From Chloroflexota bacterium (GTDB taxonomy: Bacteria > Chloroflexota > Limnocylindria > P2-11E): a stretch of 32,057 bases of DNA. The stretch covers positions 1 through 32,057 of the forward strand of contig JACDAF010000152.1 in the NCBI GenBank assembly GCA_013695575.1. Direction: 5' to 3'. Below, piece by piece: positions 1 through 7,089 of the stretch. A program made the translations under genes and the position numbers. The notes under the pieces were generated by a model. It did no database searches. It saw nothing but the letters and a program-made list of their open reading frames with translations, and was not told where the DNA came from. Each line of letters opens with the position of its first letter. Positions within the stretch are counted from its first letter, which is position 1.

Positions 1-443
1 GGCCGTGGGATGTAGAACTCGCGATCGAGGATCGAATACCGGCCGCTGATCTCATTGAGCGACGCCGCCCTGTGACGACAATGTTGTCTCGCGACGAAGA
101 TGGGCATCTTCAGGTGCAGCTTCAGCTCGCACATCTCGAACGGCGTGGTGTGCCGGTGCCGCATGAGGTACTTGATGAGGCCGGCGTCGTCGCGCTTCCG
201 CTTCGTGCCCGTTCCATACGACACGCGGGCGGCCTGGACGATCGCTCCGTCGTCCCCCATGTAGTCGACGACGCGCACGAAGCCGTGGTCGAGGACGGGC
301 AGCGGCAGGTAGAGCAGCTCCTCGATGCCCGGTGAGGTCGCGCGTCGCGTTGCGCTGGAGCGGTCGCGGAGGGCCTGGATCTCCGCGCGCTGCTCGTCGG
401 TGAGGCCCGACTCCGCGGACCGCGCGAGCTCGCTCACAGCCAC
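1..443 (-). CDS. thyX: Flavin-dependent thymidylate synthase ThyX (3' end outside window)
   Basis: Makes dTMP from dUMP using FAD, NADPH and methylene-tetrahydrofolate, replacing the unrelated ThyA. Reading the minus strand from a GTG at 443 gives an open frame that runs off the left edge. The ThyX signature RHRxxSxNExSxRY is complete at positions 77 to 36 (RHRAASLNEISGRY), preceded by family-typical text such as HTTPFEMCELK and, further upstream, DYMGDDGAIVQAARVSYG. About 147 residues are visible; the C-terminal third or so is missing. A second GTG at 437 is possible. No Shine-Dalgarno sequence is seen; a TAAACT box lies 7 nt before the GTG, which would fit leaderless transcription. The identity is firm; the exact start is less so. 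Confidence 0.93.
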   Translation of the reverse strand, partial: MAVSELARSAESGLTDEQRAEIQALRDRSSATRRATSPGIEELLYLPLPVLDHGFVRVVDYMGDDGAIVQAARVSYGTGTKRKRDDAGLIKYLMRHRHTTPFEMCELKLHLKMPIFVARQHCRHRAASLNEISGRYSILDREFYIPR

Positions 444-450
444 GGCGCCG

Positions 451-456
451 AGTTTA
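451..456 (-). promoter_or_regulatory. Candidate -10 box for thyX (leaderless)
   Basis: TAAACT on the minus strand ends 7 nt before the thyX GTG, so the transcript could begin at the start codon. No good -35 is seen at 16-18 nt. The 112-base gap to the GNAT stop holds nothing else beyond short GC-rich inverted repeats. Confidence 0.3.
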
Positions 457-555
457 GTGGCGGGCGCCGGAACGGCACTGTCGGTCGGCGGGCCCGGCGG
501 GCCGAAGTTACCGGACAGATTGCGTGCGACCAGGGTTGAGCGCCCATCACGCGTA

Positions 556-1098
556 TCAGCCGCCGCGCCGTGCGCGCTCCCAGTCCGTCCGCAGCAGCTC
601 GCAGAGCCAGTGGTCGTGCCAGCGCCCCTCGCGGAAGCTGTGCTCGCGCTGCATGCCGACCTCTACGTAGCCGGCCTTCAGGAGCGCGCGCTTGCTTGGC
701 TCGTTCTCGGCGATAGCGCCGCTCGAGAGCTTGTGGAGGTTGAGCCAGCGGAACGCGTACTCCGTGCGCAGCGCCATCGCCTCGCTGCCATAGCCCTTCC
801 GCCAGGCCGACTTGTCGCCGATGAAGGTGCCGGTGATCGCATTCGCGTTCAGCCAGTCGATGTGGATGCCGCTGGTGCCGATCGCGCGCCCCTCGGCCTC
901 GATGATCCAGATCACGTCGTCCTTCGACTCCCCGATCTTTGTGAACCACTCCTCCTCCTGGGAGAGCGCCATGCCGAAGCGATGCGCGAGGTAGCGAGTC
1001 GCCTCCATGTCCGCGAACCACTCGACGAAGCGCGCCGGGTCGCTCTCGTCGGGCGGCCGTAGGGTCACCAGCGAGCCGCGCAATACGGGACCGAACAT
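556..1098 (-). CDS. GNAT-family N-acetyltransferase (RimJ/RimL-like)
   Basis: Predicted to move an acetyl group from acetyl-CoA to an amine or protein N terminus; the substrate cannot be told. The 180-residue protein has the Acetyltransf_3 layout: an early LRGSLVTLRPP strand, the acetyl-CoA pyrophosphate loop R-K-G-Y-G at residues 100-104 followed by helix SEAMALRTEYAF, and the late ENEPSKRALLKAGYVEVG segment typical of RimJ/RimL relatives. I chose the ATG at 1098 because homologues start just before the LRG strand and longer reading would overlap the divergent nuclease start at 1118. It is followed on the same strand by thyX after 112 bases. Function beyond the family is unknown. Confidence 0.85.
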   Translation of the reverse strand: MFGPVLRGSLVTLRPPDESDPARFVEWFADMEATRYLAHRFGMALSQEEEWFTKIGESKDDVIWIIEAEGRAIGTSGIHIDWLNANAITGTFIGDKSAWRKGYGSEAMALRTEYAFRWLNLHKLSSGAIAENEPSKRALLKAGYVEVGMQREHSFREGRWHDHWLCELLRTDWERARRGG

Positions 1099-1106
1099 CG
1101 ACGGGC

Positions 1107-1112
1107 AGGATA
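1107..1112 (-). promoter_or_regulatory. Candidate -10 box for the GNAT gene (leaderless)
   Basis: TATCCT on the minus strand lies 8 nt before the ATG at 1098, inside the 19-base gap between divergent starts. The gap is too short for two ordinary leaders, which favours a leaderless transcript. The -35 side would lie inside the nuclease coding region. Confidence 0.3.
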
Positions 1113-1117
1113 GGGCC

Positions 1118-2560
1118 ATGCGGCTCACCTTCCTGGGCGCGACGGGCACCGTCACCGGCTCGCAATTCCTGGTCGAGACGGAGCAGGCCCGCGTGCTCGT
1201 CGACTGCGGCATGTTCCAGGGCAGCCCGCACGAGGTCGAGCGCAACCGGCAGCCGCTCTCGTACGACCCGCGGACGATCGATGCGATCCTGCTGACCCAC
1301 GCGCATCTCGACCACTGCGGGCTCATCCCGCTCGTCGCCGCAGAGGGGTTCGCCGGTCCGATCTTCTGCACGAACGCGACGGCCGAGCTCGCCGAGCTTG
1401 TGCTCGTGGATTCCGGGAAGCTGCAGGAGGAGTTCGCCGAGCGCGATCACCGACCCTCGCGCCGCGCGCCGGATGCCGCGGCCAACGAGGTCATCACGCG
1501 GATCGCTGCCCCGCTCTACGACGAGCGGCGGGCGCGCGCGGCGGTCCGCCTGTTCCGCGCGGTCCGATACGGGGAGGAGCGCGAAGTCGCGCGCGGTGTT
1601 CGCGCGACGTTCCTCGACGCCGGGCACATCCTGGGCTCCGCGATCATCAGGGTCGACGCCGAAAGCCGGAGCGTCGTGTTCTCGGGCGATCTCGGCCGGC
1701 CGGACACGCCGATCATCCGCGACCCCACGCCCGTCTCGGATGCCGACTACGTCGTCCTGGAAGGGACGTACGGTGGGCGCGAGCACGAGCCGCAGGCGGA
1801 AGCCTCGCGCGCGCTCGCAGAGGCAGTGCGGCTCGCAGCCGAGGCAACGGGAGTGCTGCTCATCCCCGCCTTCGCCATCGGCCGAACGCAAGAGATCGTC
1901 TGGGAGCTGAACGCGCTGCTCGACCGGCACGAGATCCCGCGTGTGCCGCTGTACCTCGACTCGCCGATGGCGTCGAAGGCGAGCGCGATCTACCACCGTT
2001 ACCCCGATCACTACGACGAGGAGACGACCGCCGCGCTCACGCGGCGCGAGGATCCGCTCGACTACCCGGGCGCGACGACGACCCGCGACGCGCGCGAGTC
2101 GCGGGCGATCGCGAAGGCGAAGCGGCCGCACATCATCGTCGCCTCGAACGGCATGCTCACCGGCGGCCGCGTGCTGCACCACCTCCGCGAGCTCATCGAT
2201 GACGAGCGTGCGGTCCTCCTCTTCGTCGGCTACCAGGGACAGGGCACGCTCGGGGCGGAATTACAGGGCGGCGCGCGCGAGGCCGTCATCGACGGGCAGA
2301 GCCATCCGGTGCGCTGCAAGGTGCGTTCGATCAGCGGGTTCTCGGCGCACGCCGATGAGCGCGAGCTGCTCGACTGGCTCCGGGGGTTCACGCGGGGCAC
2401 GAGGAAGCCGAAGCGAGTGTTCGTCGTCCACGCCGATCCGCCGGCGCGCGACGCGATGGTCGCGAAGATCCGCGAGCTCGGACTGGAGCCGCACGCGCCC
2501 GAGTGGCGCGAGACGGTGGAGCTCGGCTCGGGGACGCTCAGCTCGGAGAGATCGGGGTAG
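1118..2560 (+). CDS. Beta-CASP metallo-beta-lactamase fold RNase (YSH1/CPSF73-like)
   Basis: Predicted zinc-dependent RNA-processing nuclease of the bacterial CPSF73/YSH1-like group. The 480 residues begin in the usual way (MRLTFLGATGTVTGSQF). The metal motif HxHxDH is complete at residues 61-66 (THAHLDHCG), followed by DAGHILGSA and FSGDLGRPD. The beta-CASP insert is shown by IPAFAIGRTQEIVW and YLDSPMASKAS, then IIVASNGMLTGGRVLHHL, and the C-terminal SISGFSAHADERELL is the RNA-specificity segment with the late His. All expected catalytic motifs are present and the length is normal. The ATG is preceded by an AGGATAGG stretch that can serve as ribosome-binding site. It is divergent from the GNAT gene and ends 10 nt before the convergent regulator, across the palindrome CGGCGCGCCG. 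Confidence 0.92.
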   Translation: MRLTFLGATGTVTGSQFLVETEQARVLVDCGMFQGSPHEVERNRQPLSYDPRTIDAILLTHAHLDHCGLIPLVAAEGFAGPIFCTNATAELAELVLVDSGKLQEEFAERDHRPSRRAPDAAANEVITRIAAPLYDERRARAAVRLFRAVRYGEEREVARGVRATFLDAGHILGSAIIRVDAESRSVVFSGDLGRPDTPIIRDPTPVSDADYVVLEGTYGGREHEPQAEASRALAEAVRLAAEATGVLLIPAFAIGRTQEIVWELNALLDRHEIPRVPLYLDSPMASKASAIYHRYPDHYDEETTAALTRREDPLDYPGATTTRDARESRAIAKAKRPHIIVASNGMLTGGRVLHHLRELIDDERAVLLFVGYQGQGTLGAELQGGAREAVIDGQSHPVRCKVRSISGFSAHADERELLDWLRGFTRGTRKPKRVFVVHADPPARDAMVAKIRELGLEPHAPEWRETVELGSGTLSSERSG

Positions 2561-2570
2561 CGGCGCGCCG

Positions 2571-4073
2571 TTAGGAGATCGGCCGCAGCGCGGCCTCGAG
2601 CAGCACCTCGTCGCCGCGCCGGTCTCCGACGTCCAGCTTGGCGCGTATCCGGGTGAGATGGACACGAAGCGTGTTCGGGCTCACGCCCAGGCGCTTCGCG
2701 AGCACCTCGCGTGTGACGTGGCCCGCCCCGCGTAGCTGCTCGAGCTCGCGCAGGATGGCGAGCTCCCGCCAGGTGAGGCCCAGCGTGCGGAGGTGGAACG
2801 TCGCCTCGTCGAGGGCCGAGGCACCGACCGGGATCGCCGCGTCGGACTCGGCGCGCCGGATCGCGGCCTCGCCCGCGGCACGCAGCGTCCGCGCGGTCTC
2901 GCGCGCGACCCCGGCACGCTCGGCGATCCGGCCGGCCCAGACCCCGACCTCGGGCAGGTAGTACGCGAAACCCTGGGCGCCGCGCGATGCCATCTCGCGC
3001 ACGAGCTGGACCGCGCGAGCCGCGCCGGCGCCGCGGACGAGACGCTCGCGCCAGAATGCCGCGTGGAGCGCCGCGCCGAGGGCCCAGTGGCCCATGCCAC
3101 GTGACTCGAGCTCCTTCGCGCCCTCGTCGAGCAGCCGAACACCCCCCTTTGGATCACCGCGCTGCGCGTGAACGATGCCGCGGACCAGATCGCGGAAGTG
3201 CTCGTCGGCGGGATAGCCCTTCTCCGCGCGGCCGAGGATCCGCTCGGCGACATCCGCTTCTCCGCGCAGCAGCGCCAGGTGGGCGAGATCTTCGGGACCG
3301 CCGGTCGCGCTCTGTCGGGCGAGCCGGTCACCTTCGGCCAGCTCGCCTCGCTCCATCTTGGCGCGCGCGAGGCAGAGCAGCGTGTAGCGCCATACCGAAG
3401 AGCCGTATGAGCGCAGCGCGGATTCCGCCTTGGCGAAGTCGTCGCCCGCACGATCGTTGTTCCCGGCCATCCACTCCACGAACCCGGAGGTGTAGGTGCC
3501 CCAGCCCATCTCCCAGGCGTCGCCGACGCGCGCCGCGTTGCGGGCGGTCGCCTCGGCCGCGCCGCGCGCGGCGGTGTGATCGCCGGCATGCGAGAGCAGG
3601 TGCGCGAGCTGCCGGCTTACGCGGGTCGCCACGAGGTCACGCGCGCGCCCGCGCGGCGCCGCCGAGAGCGCGTCCTCGGCCCAGCGCGCGTCCTGGAGTG
3701 CCGCCGTGATCTCGTTCGCGGCCGTCTTGTTGATGGAGCGGCCGAGCCGGAGCTCCGCGAGCATCAGGGGGTCGGTGAACGCGTGGCGCTCGGCAATGCG
3801 CTCGAGCCTGCGCACCTCATTTCCCCGCACGAGGTAGTAGGCGAGGTGGGTGAGATCCGTGGCGACGCGTGCCGCGAGCGCGGGGTCGCGCACCTGCGGC
3901 AACAGGGCTGTCAGCTCGGCCCAGGCGATGTCGAACGACTCGAGGTACTTGAGGCAGCGCCCGTGCAGGACGCGCCGCTCGAGCGTCTGACGCCCGCCCG
4001 AGAGCGTCGGGAGGAGACGCTCGGCGTCCGAGCGCGACATCGGCGCGAGCGCCTGGTCGCGGAGCGTGGACAC
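2571..4073 (-). CDS. TPR-containing transcriptional regulator with LuxR-type C-terminal HTH
   Basis: A 500-residue probable DNA-binding regulator. The C terminus (about residues 430-490) reads LTWRELAILRELEQL, then EVLAKRLGVSPNTLRVHLTRIRAKLDVGDR, which fits a LuxR/GerE helix-turn-helix with a short insertion between helices 1 and 2. The rest is Ala/Arg-rich paired helices that look like TPR or similar helical repeats. No P-loop is seen, so it is not a full MalT/STAND ATPase, and there is no receiver domain. The start is a GTG at 4073; an ATG at 4040 (residue 12) is an alternative. Signal and targets are unknown. It could act on its neighbours, the nuclease or the DinB-like gene, but the sequence does not show this. 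Confidence 0.75.
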   Translation of the reverse strand: MSTLRDQALAPMSRSDAERLLPTLSGGRQTLERRVLHGRCLKYLESFDIAWAELTALLPQVRDPALAARVATDLTHLAYYLVRGNEVRRLERIAERHAFTDPLMLAELRLGRSINKTAANEITAALQDARWAEDALSAAPRGRARDLVATRVSRQLAHLLSHAGDHTAARGAAEATARNAARVGDAWEMGWGTYTSGFVEWMAGNNDRAGDDFAKAESALRSYGSSVWRYTLLCLARAKMERGELAEGDRLARQSATGGPEDLAHLALLRGEADVAERILGRAEKGYPADEHFRDLVRGIVHAQRGDPKGGVRLLDEGAKELESRGMGHWALGAALHAAFWRERLVRGAGAARAVQLVREMASRGAQGFAYYLPEVGVWAGRIAERAGVARETARTLRAAGEAAIRRAESDAAIPVGASALDEATFHLRTLGLTWRELAILRELEQLRGAGHVTREVLAKRLGVSPNTLRVHLTRIRAKLDVGDRRGDEVLLEAALRPIS

Positions 4074-4154
4074 CGCTATGTCATACGCCTCGGGTACGAG
4101 ATACGCCAGGGGCCGGCCCTCGCGCGGCTGACCAGACGGTGCCGGCGCTTGATC

Positions 4155-4634
4155 CTACGCGTGCGGCGGGAACGCCTCGGCGAGCTCCGCGATGTGCCCG
4201 CGCGAGTGACGCGCCTCGTACGCGGCGAAGTGTCCGGCGGTGACACGGCCCCACTCCGCGTGGACACCTGTGCGCTCGGCCGACCCGGGCGTCTGAAGCA
4301 GCTGCACGATCTGTCCATGCGCCTGCTGGAGGCGGCCTGAGAGCTCCACCGGGTCGGCGCTCGCGTTCCCGCGCTCCGCCGCGACGGCGTCCTGGTCGAA
4401 CGACGCGATCGCCGGCTCGTCTTCCTCGATGCAGCGGCGAATGCGCTCGGCGAAGATCTCCGCCGCGTCCGCGAGGTGGCCGATCACCTCGAGAGCGCTC
4501 CACTGGCCGAACCGAGGGGCGCGCAGCCGCTCCGCTCCCGCACGCCGCACCAGGGCGGACACGGTCGCGGCGTCGTCGGCCAGCGCGAACGCGGTGTCCT
4601 CGTCGTACGGAAGGAGGTCGGTCACCCCGCCCAT
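4155..4634 (-). CDS. DinB-like / DUF664-type four-helix protein
   Basis: A 159-residue protein of the DinB_2-type four-helix bundle, a family that binds a metal through three histidines and includes thiol-dependent S-transferases. Visible hallmarks are the middle WSALEVIGHLADAAEIFAERIRR helix with its His, and the C-terminal EARHSRGHIAEL with the paired histidines of HxxxH. The frame is open further upstream to 4775, but that part is a hydrophobic shadow of the divergent pbpC region; homologues start near LLPYDEDTA, so the ATG at 4634 is preferred. The substrate is unknown. It lies 81 bases downstream of the regulator gene on the same strand. Confidence 0.8.
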   Translation of the reverse strand: MGGVTDLLPYDEDTAFALADDAATVSALVRRAGAERLRAPRFGQWSALEVIGHLADAAEIFAERIRRCIEEDEPAIASFDQDAVAAERGNASADPVELSGRLQQAHGQIVQLLQTPGSAERTGVHAEWGRVTAGHFAAYEARHSRGHIAELAEAFPPHA

Positions 4635-4661
4635 TCTGCTGGCAGGGAGGTAGGGACGGTC

Positions 4662-4692
4662 CCCGCAGGCCGTGTTCGGAGGCCCGCAGGCC
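4662..4692. promoter_or_regulatory. Direct repeat CCCGCAGGCC, 21 bp apart, in the divergent DinB/pbpC region
   Basis: Two identical copies of CCCGCAGGCC lie at 4662-4671 and 4683-4692, a 21-bp period, which is two DNA turns. They sit in the 139-base gap between divergent start codons, next to a locally AT-rich stretch (about 4693-4730) where a promoter would fit. Direct repeats on one helix face are typical of OmpR/PhoB-like or other tandem-dimer sites. No regulator is identified. Confidence 0.35.
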
Positions 4693-4773
4693 ACATAACA
4701 CCTATGAGCCACGTAGTACTTAAGGCGGCCAAGTCCGACGACGAGCGCCGCCGCCACCGCGAGAATCCACAGC

Positions 4774-7089
4774 ATGTCCCGCCCGGCGACCGCCCCCGCG
4801 CGGCCCCTCCTCCTCGCGGGGGCGGTCCTCCTCGTCGTCGCGGCCTACGTGCGCGCGGGACCCTTCGACGCGCCGGAAGCGCGGGGCGCCGTTCCGGGCA
4901 CCGTCGTGCTCGACGCGGAGGGCGCCGTGCTCGCGCGCGATGCGGCTGCGGGCCTGCGCATCCCGATCCGGCTCGACGCGGTCGCGCCACGGATGCTTCA
5001 GGCGACGCTCTCGGCCGAGGATCGGCGCTTCCGCAGCCATCCCGGCGTGGACCCCATCGCGGCGGCGCGCGCGCTCCTTCGCGGCGACTCACAGCCATCC
5101 GGCGCCTCCACGATCACGCAGCAGCTCGCCCGCCGGCTGTACCTGGGTGATGACGCCGCGCCACCGCTGGTCCGCAAGATCCGCGAGTCCGGCATCGCGC
5201 TCCAGCTGGAGGCGCGCCGCTCCAAGGACGAGATCCTGGCGCTCTACCTGAACGACGTGTACTACGGTCGCGGCGCCTACGGCGTCGAAGCGGCCGCGCG
5301 CGTCTACTTCGGTACGAGCGCCGGCAACCTGGATCTCGCCCACGCCGCGTACCTCGCGGGTCTCCCCCAACGGCCCGCGAGGTACGCGTCCATCACCGAT
5401 CACGCGCCAGCGTTGGCGCGCCAGGCCTATGTCCTCGCGCGCATGGCCGAGGACGGCTGGATCTCGGGGGGCGAGGCCACGGCGGCTGGGCGCCAGCTGG
5501 TCCGCCCGCTTCCGGAGAGGGCCGCGCCCGTCGCGCCCCACTTCGTCGCGCAGGCGCGGGCCGAGCTGTCGCGCGTGCGGCCCGACCTGGCGGCGCGTGA
5601 CGGCCTCATCATCGAGACGACGCTCGACGCGGGCCTGCAGTCCGAGGCGGAGCGCCTCGTCCGCCTGCGGCTCGCGGAGCTCGCCGAGCGGCACGCCACC
5701 GATGGCGCGCTCGTCGCGATCGAGCCCGCGACCGGGCGCATCCAGGCGCTGGTCGGGAGCGCGACCGATGGCGACGTGGCGCACGGCGGCGAGATCGACA
5801 TGACGCGGACGCCGCGCCCGGCCGGCTCGACCCTGAAGCCCTTGCTGTACGCGGCCGCGTTCGAGCACGGTCTCACGCCCGCGACCGCGCTCCTCGATGT
5901 CCCGTCGACGTTCACCACCGCCGGCGGCCCGTACACCCCGCTGAACTTCGACCGCTCCTTCCGCGGCGTCGTCCCATTGCGAACGGCGCTCGCGTCGTCC
6001 CTGAACGTTCCCGCGGTCCGCACGCTCGCGGACCTCGGCCTCGAGACGATGCTCGAGATCTCGCACCGGTTCGGTCTTACGACGCTCTCCACCGCGGAGC
6101 GCTACGGGCTCTCGCTCAGCCTCGGCGGGGGCGAGGTCCGCCTGCTCGACCTCACCTCCGCATACGCGGCGATCGGGGCGGGCGGCCAGCTCGCCGAGCC
6201 GTTCGCGGTCGCGCGCGTCCGCGACGCGACGGGGCGGGTCCTCTACGAGCGCGCGCCGGCTACGCCTCGCCGCGTCCTTTCGCCGGAGCACGCGTACCTG
6301 CTCGCCGACATCCTCGCCGACTCGGACGCGCGGATCCCCGGCTTCGGCTGGGTGACGCCGTTCGACCTCCCCTTCCCCGCCGCCGTGAAGAGCGGCACGA
6401 GCACCGGGTTCCGCGATGTCTGGACGGTGGGAACCACGCCCGAGATCGCGATCGGTGTGTGGGTCGGGAACGCGGATGGCTCGCCGATGCTCGACGTGGC
6501 GAGCGTGGAGGGAGCGGGACCGATCTGGCGCGACACGATGCTCGCCGCGGCGCTCGCCCGGCGGATGAGCCCGTTCCAGCGGCCCGCCGGGATCGTCGAG
6601 GCGACCGTGTGCGCACCGACCGGGCTGCTGCCCGGGCCGGCCTGCCCCTCGCCGGTACGCGAGCTGTTCGTCGCGGGGACCGAGCCGACGGAGCGCGAGC
6701 GGTACTACGCGCGAGCCGCCGACGGCACGACGGTCGTCAGCCCGCCGCTCGAGGCGCTCGCCTGGGCGCGCGACGCCGGCCTGGTGGTGAGCAGCGGCGT
6801 CACGCTGGGCGCGACGGACCTGTTGCGGATCGTCGCCCCGCTCCCCGGGAGCGTGTTCCACCTCGCGCCCGAGCTCGCCGAGCAGCGCCTCGTCCTCCGC
6901 GCGATCGTGGCGCCGGGCAGCGGCGAGGTGAGCTTCGAGATCGACGGCCGGCTCATCGGGACCGCGCCCAGCGCGGACGCGCGCCTCACCTGGGCGCTCG
7001 AGCCCGGCGCGCACACGCTTCGCGCGACCGTACGGCTGCCCGACGGCGGCCTGGCCGCGGCCACCTCGTCCTACGAGGTCCGGCGTTGA
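4774..7089 (+). CDS. pbpC: Penicillin-binding protein 1C (class A transglycosylase/transpeptidase)
   Basis: Bifunctional peptidoglycan synthase anchored in the cytoplasmic membrane. The 771 residues open with one membrane helix (about 11-28). The GT51 transglycosylase domain has the catalytic Glu82 in EDRRFRSHPGVD and the GASTITQQLARRLYLG motif. The transpeptidase domain has all three motifs: S352-T-L-K355, S409-L-N411 and K539-S-G-T. A C-terminal beta domain from about 680 (IVAPLPGSVFHL onwards) fits the BiPBP_C domain that marks PBP1C. The stop codon overlaps the TTG start of the alpha-2-macroglobulin gene, as in the E. coli pbpC-yfhM pairing, so the two products are likely made together and act outside the membrane. 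The first available start is the ATG at 4774. All active-site residues are intact. Confidence 0.95.
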   Translation: MSRPATAPARPLLLAGAVLLVVAAYVRAGPFDAPEARGAVPGTVVLDAEGAVLARDAAAGLRIPIRLDAVAPRMLQATLSAEDRRFRSHPGVDPIAAARALLRGDSQPSGASTITQQLARRLYLGDDAAPPLVRKIRESGIALQLEARRSKDEILALYLNDVYYGRGAYGVEAAARVYFGTSAGNLDLAHAAYLAGLPQRPARYASITDHAPALARQAYVLARMAEDGWISGGEATAAGRQLVRPLPERAAPVAPHFVAQARAELSRVRPDLAARDGLIIETTLDAGLQSEAERLVRLRLAELAERHATDGALVAIEPATGRIQALVGSATDGDVAHGGEIDMTRTPRPAGSTLKPLLYAAAFEHGLTPATALLDVPSTFTTAGGPYTPLNFDRSFRGVVPLRTALASSLNVPAVRTLADLGLETMLEISHRFGLTTLSTAERYGLSLSLGGGEVRLLDLTSAYAAIGAGGQLAEPFAVARVRDATGRVLYERAPATPRRVLSPEHAYLLADILADSDARIPGFGWVTPFDLPFPAAVKSGTSTGFRDVWTVGTTPEIAIGVWVGNADGSPMLDVASVEGAGPIWRDTMLAAALARRMSPFQRPAGIVEATVCAPTGLLPGPACPSPVRELFVAGTEPTERERYYARAADGTTVVSPPLEALAWARDAGLVVSSGVTLGATDLLRIVAPLPGSVFHLAPELAEQRLVLRAIVAPGSGEVSFEIDGRLIGTAPSADARLTWALEPGAHTLRATVRLPDGGLAAATSSYEVRR

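Noticed and set aside
481..505. GGCCC/GGGCC stem after the GNAT stop as a terminator
   Set aside because: Only 5 bp with a 3-nt loop and no T-run; expected often in such GC-rich sequence.
434..2182. 582-codon minus-strand frame across the GNAT and nuclease genes
   Set aside because: Overlaps two well-supported genes in another frame and has biased Arg-rich composition.
2561..2570. Palindrome CGGCGCGCCG between the nuclease and regulator stops
   Set aside because: A 10-bp all-GC palindrome is likely by chance in this genome and has no supporting context.
5089..7014. 641-codon minus-strand frame opposite pbpC
   Set aside because: Low-complexity Arg-rich translation and no recognisable motif; it is a shadow of pbpC.
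6459..7085. Upstream extension of the macroglobulin reading frame into pbpC
   Set aside because: The extension is an Arg-rich shadow of pbpC; the TTG at 7086 with GAGGT upstream and overlap with the pbpC stop is the better start.
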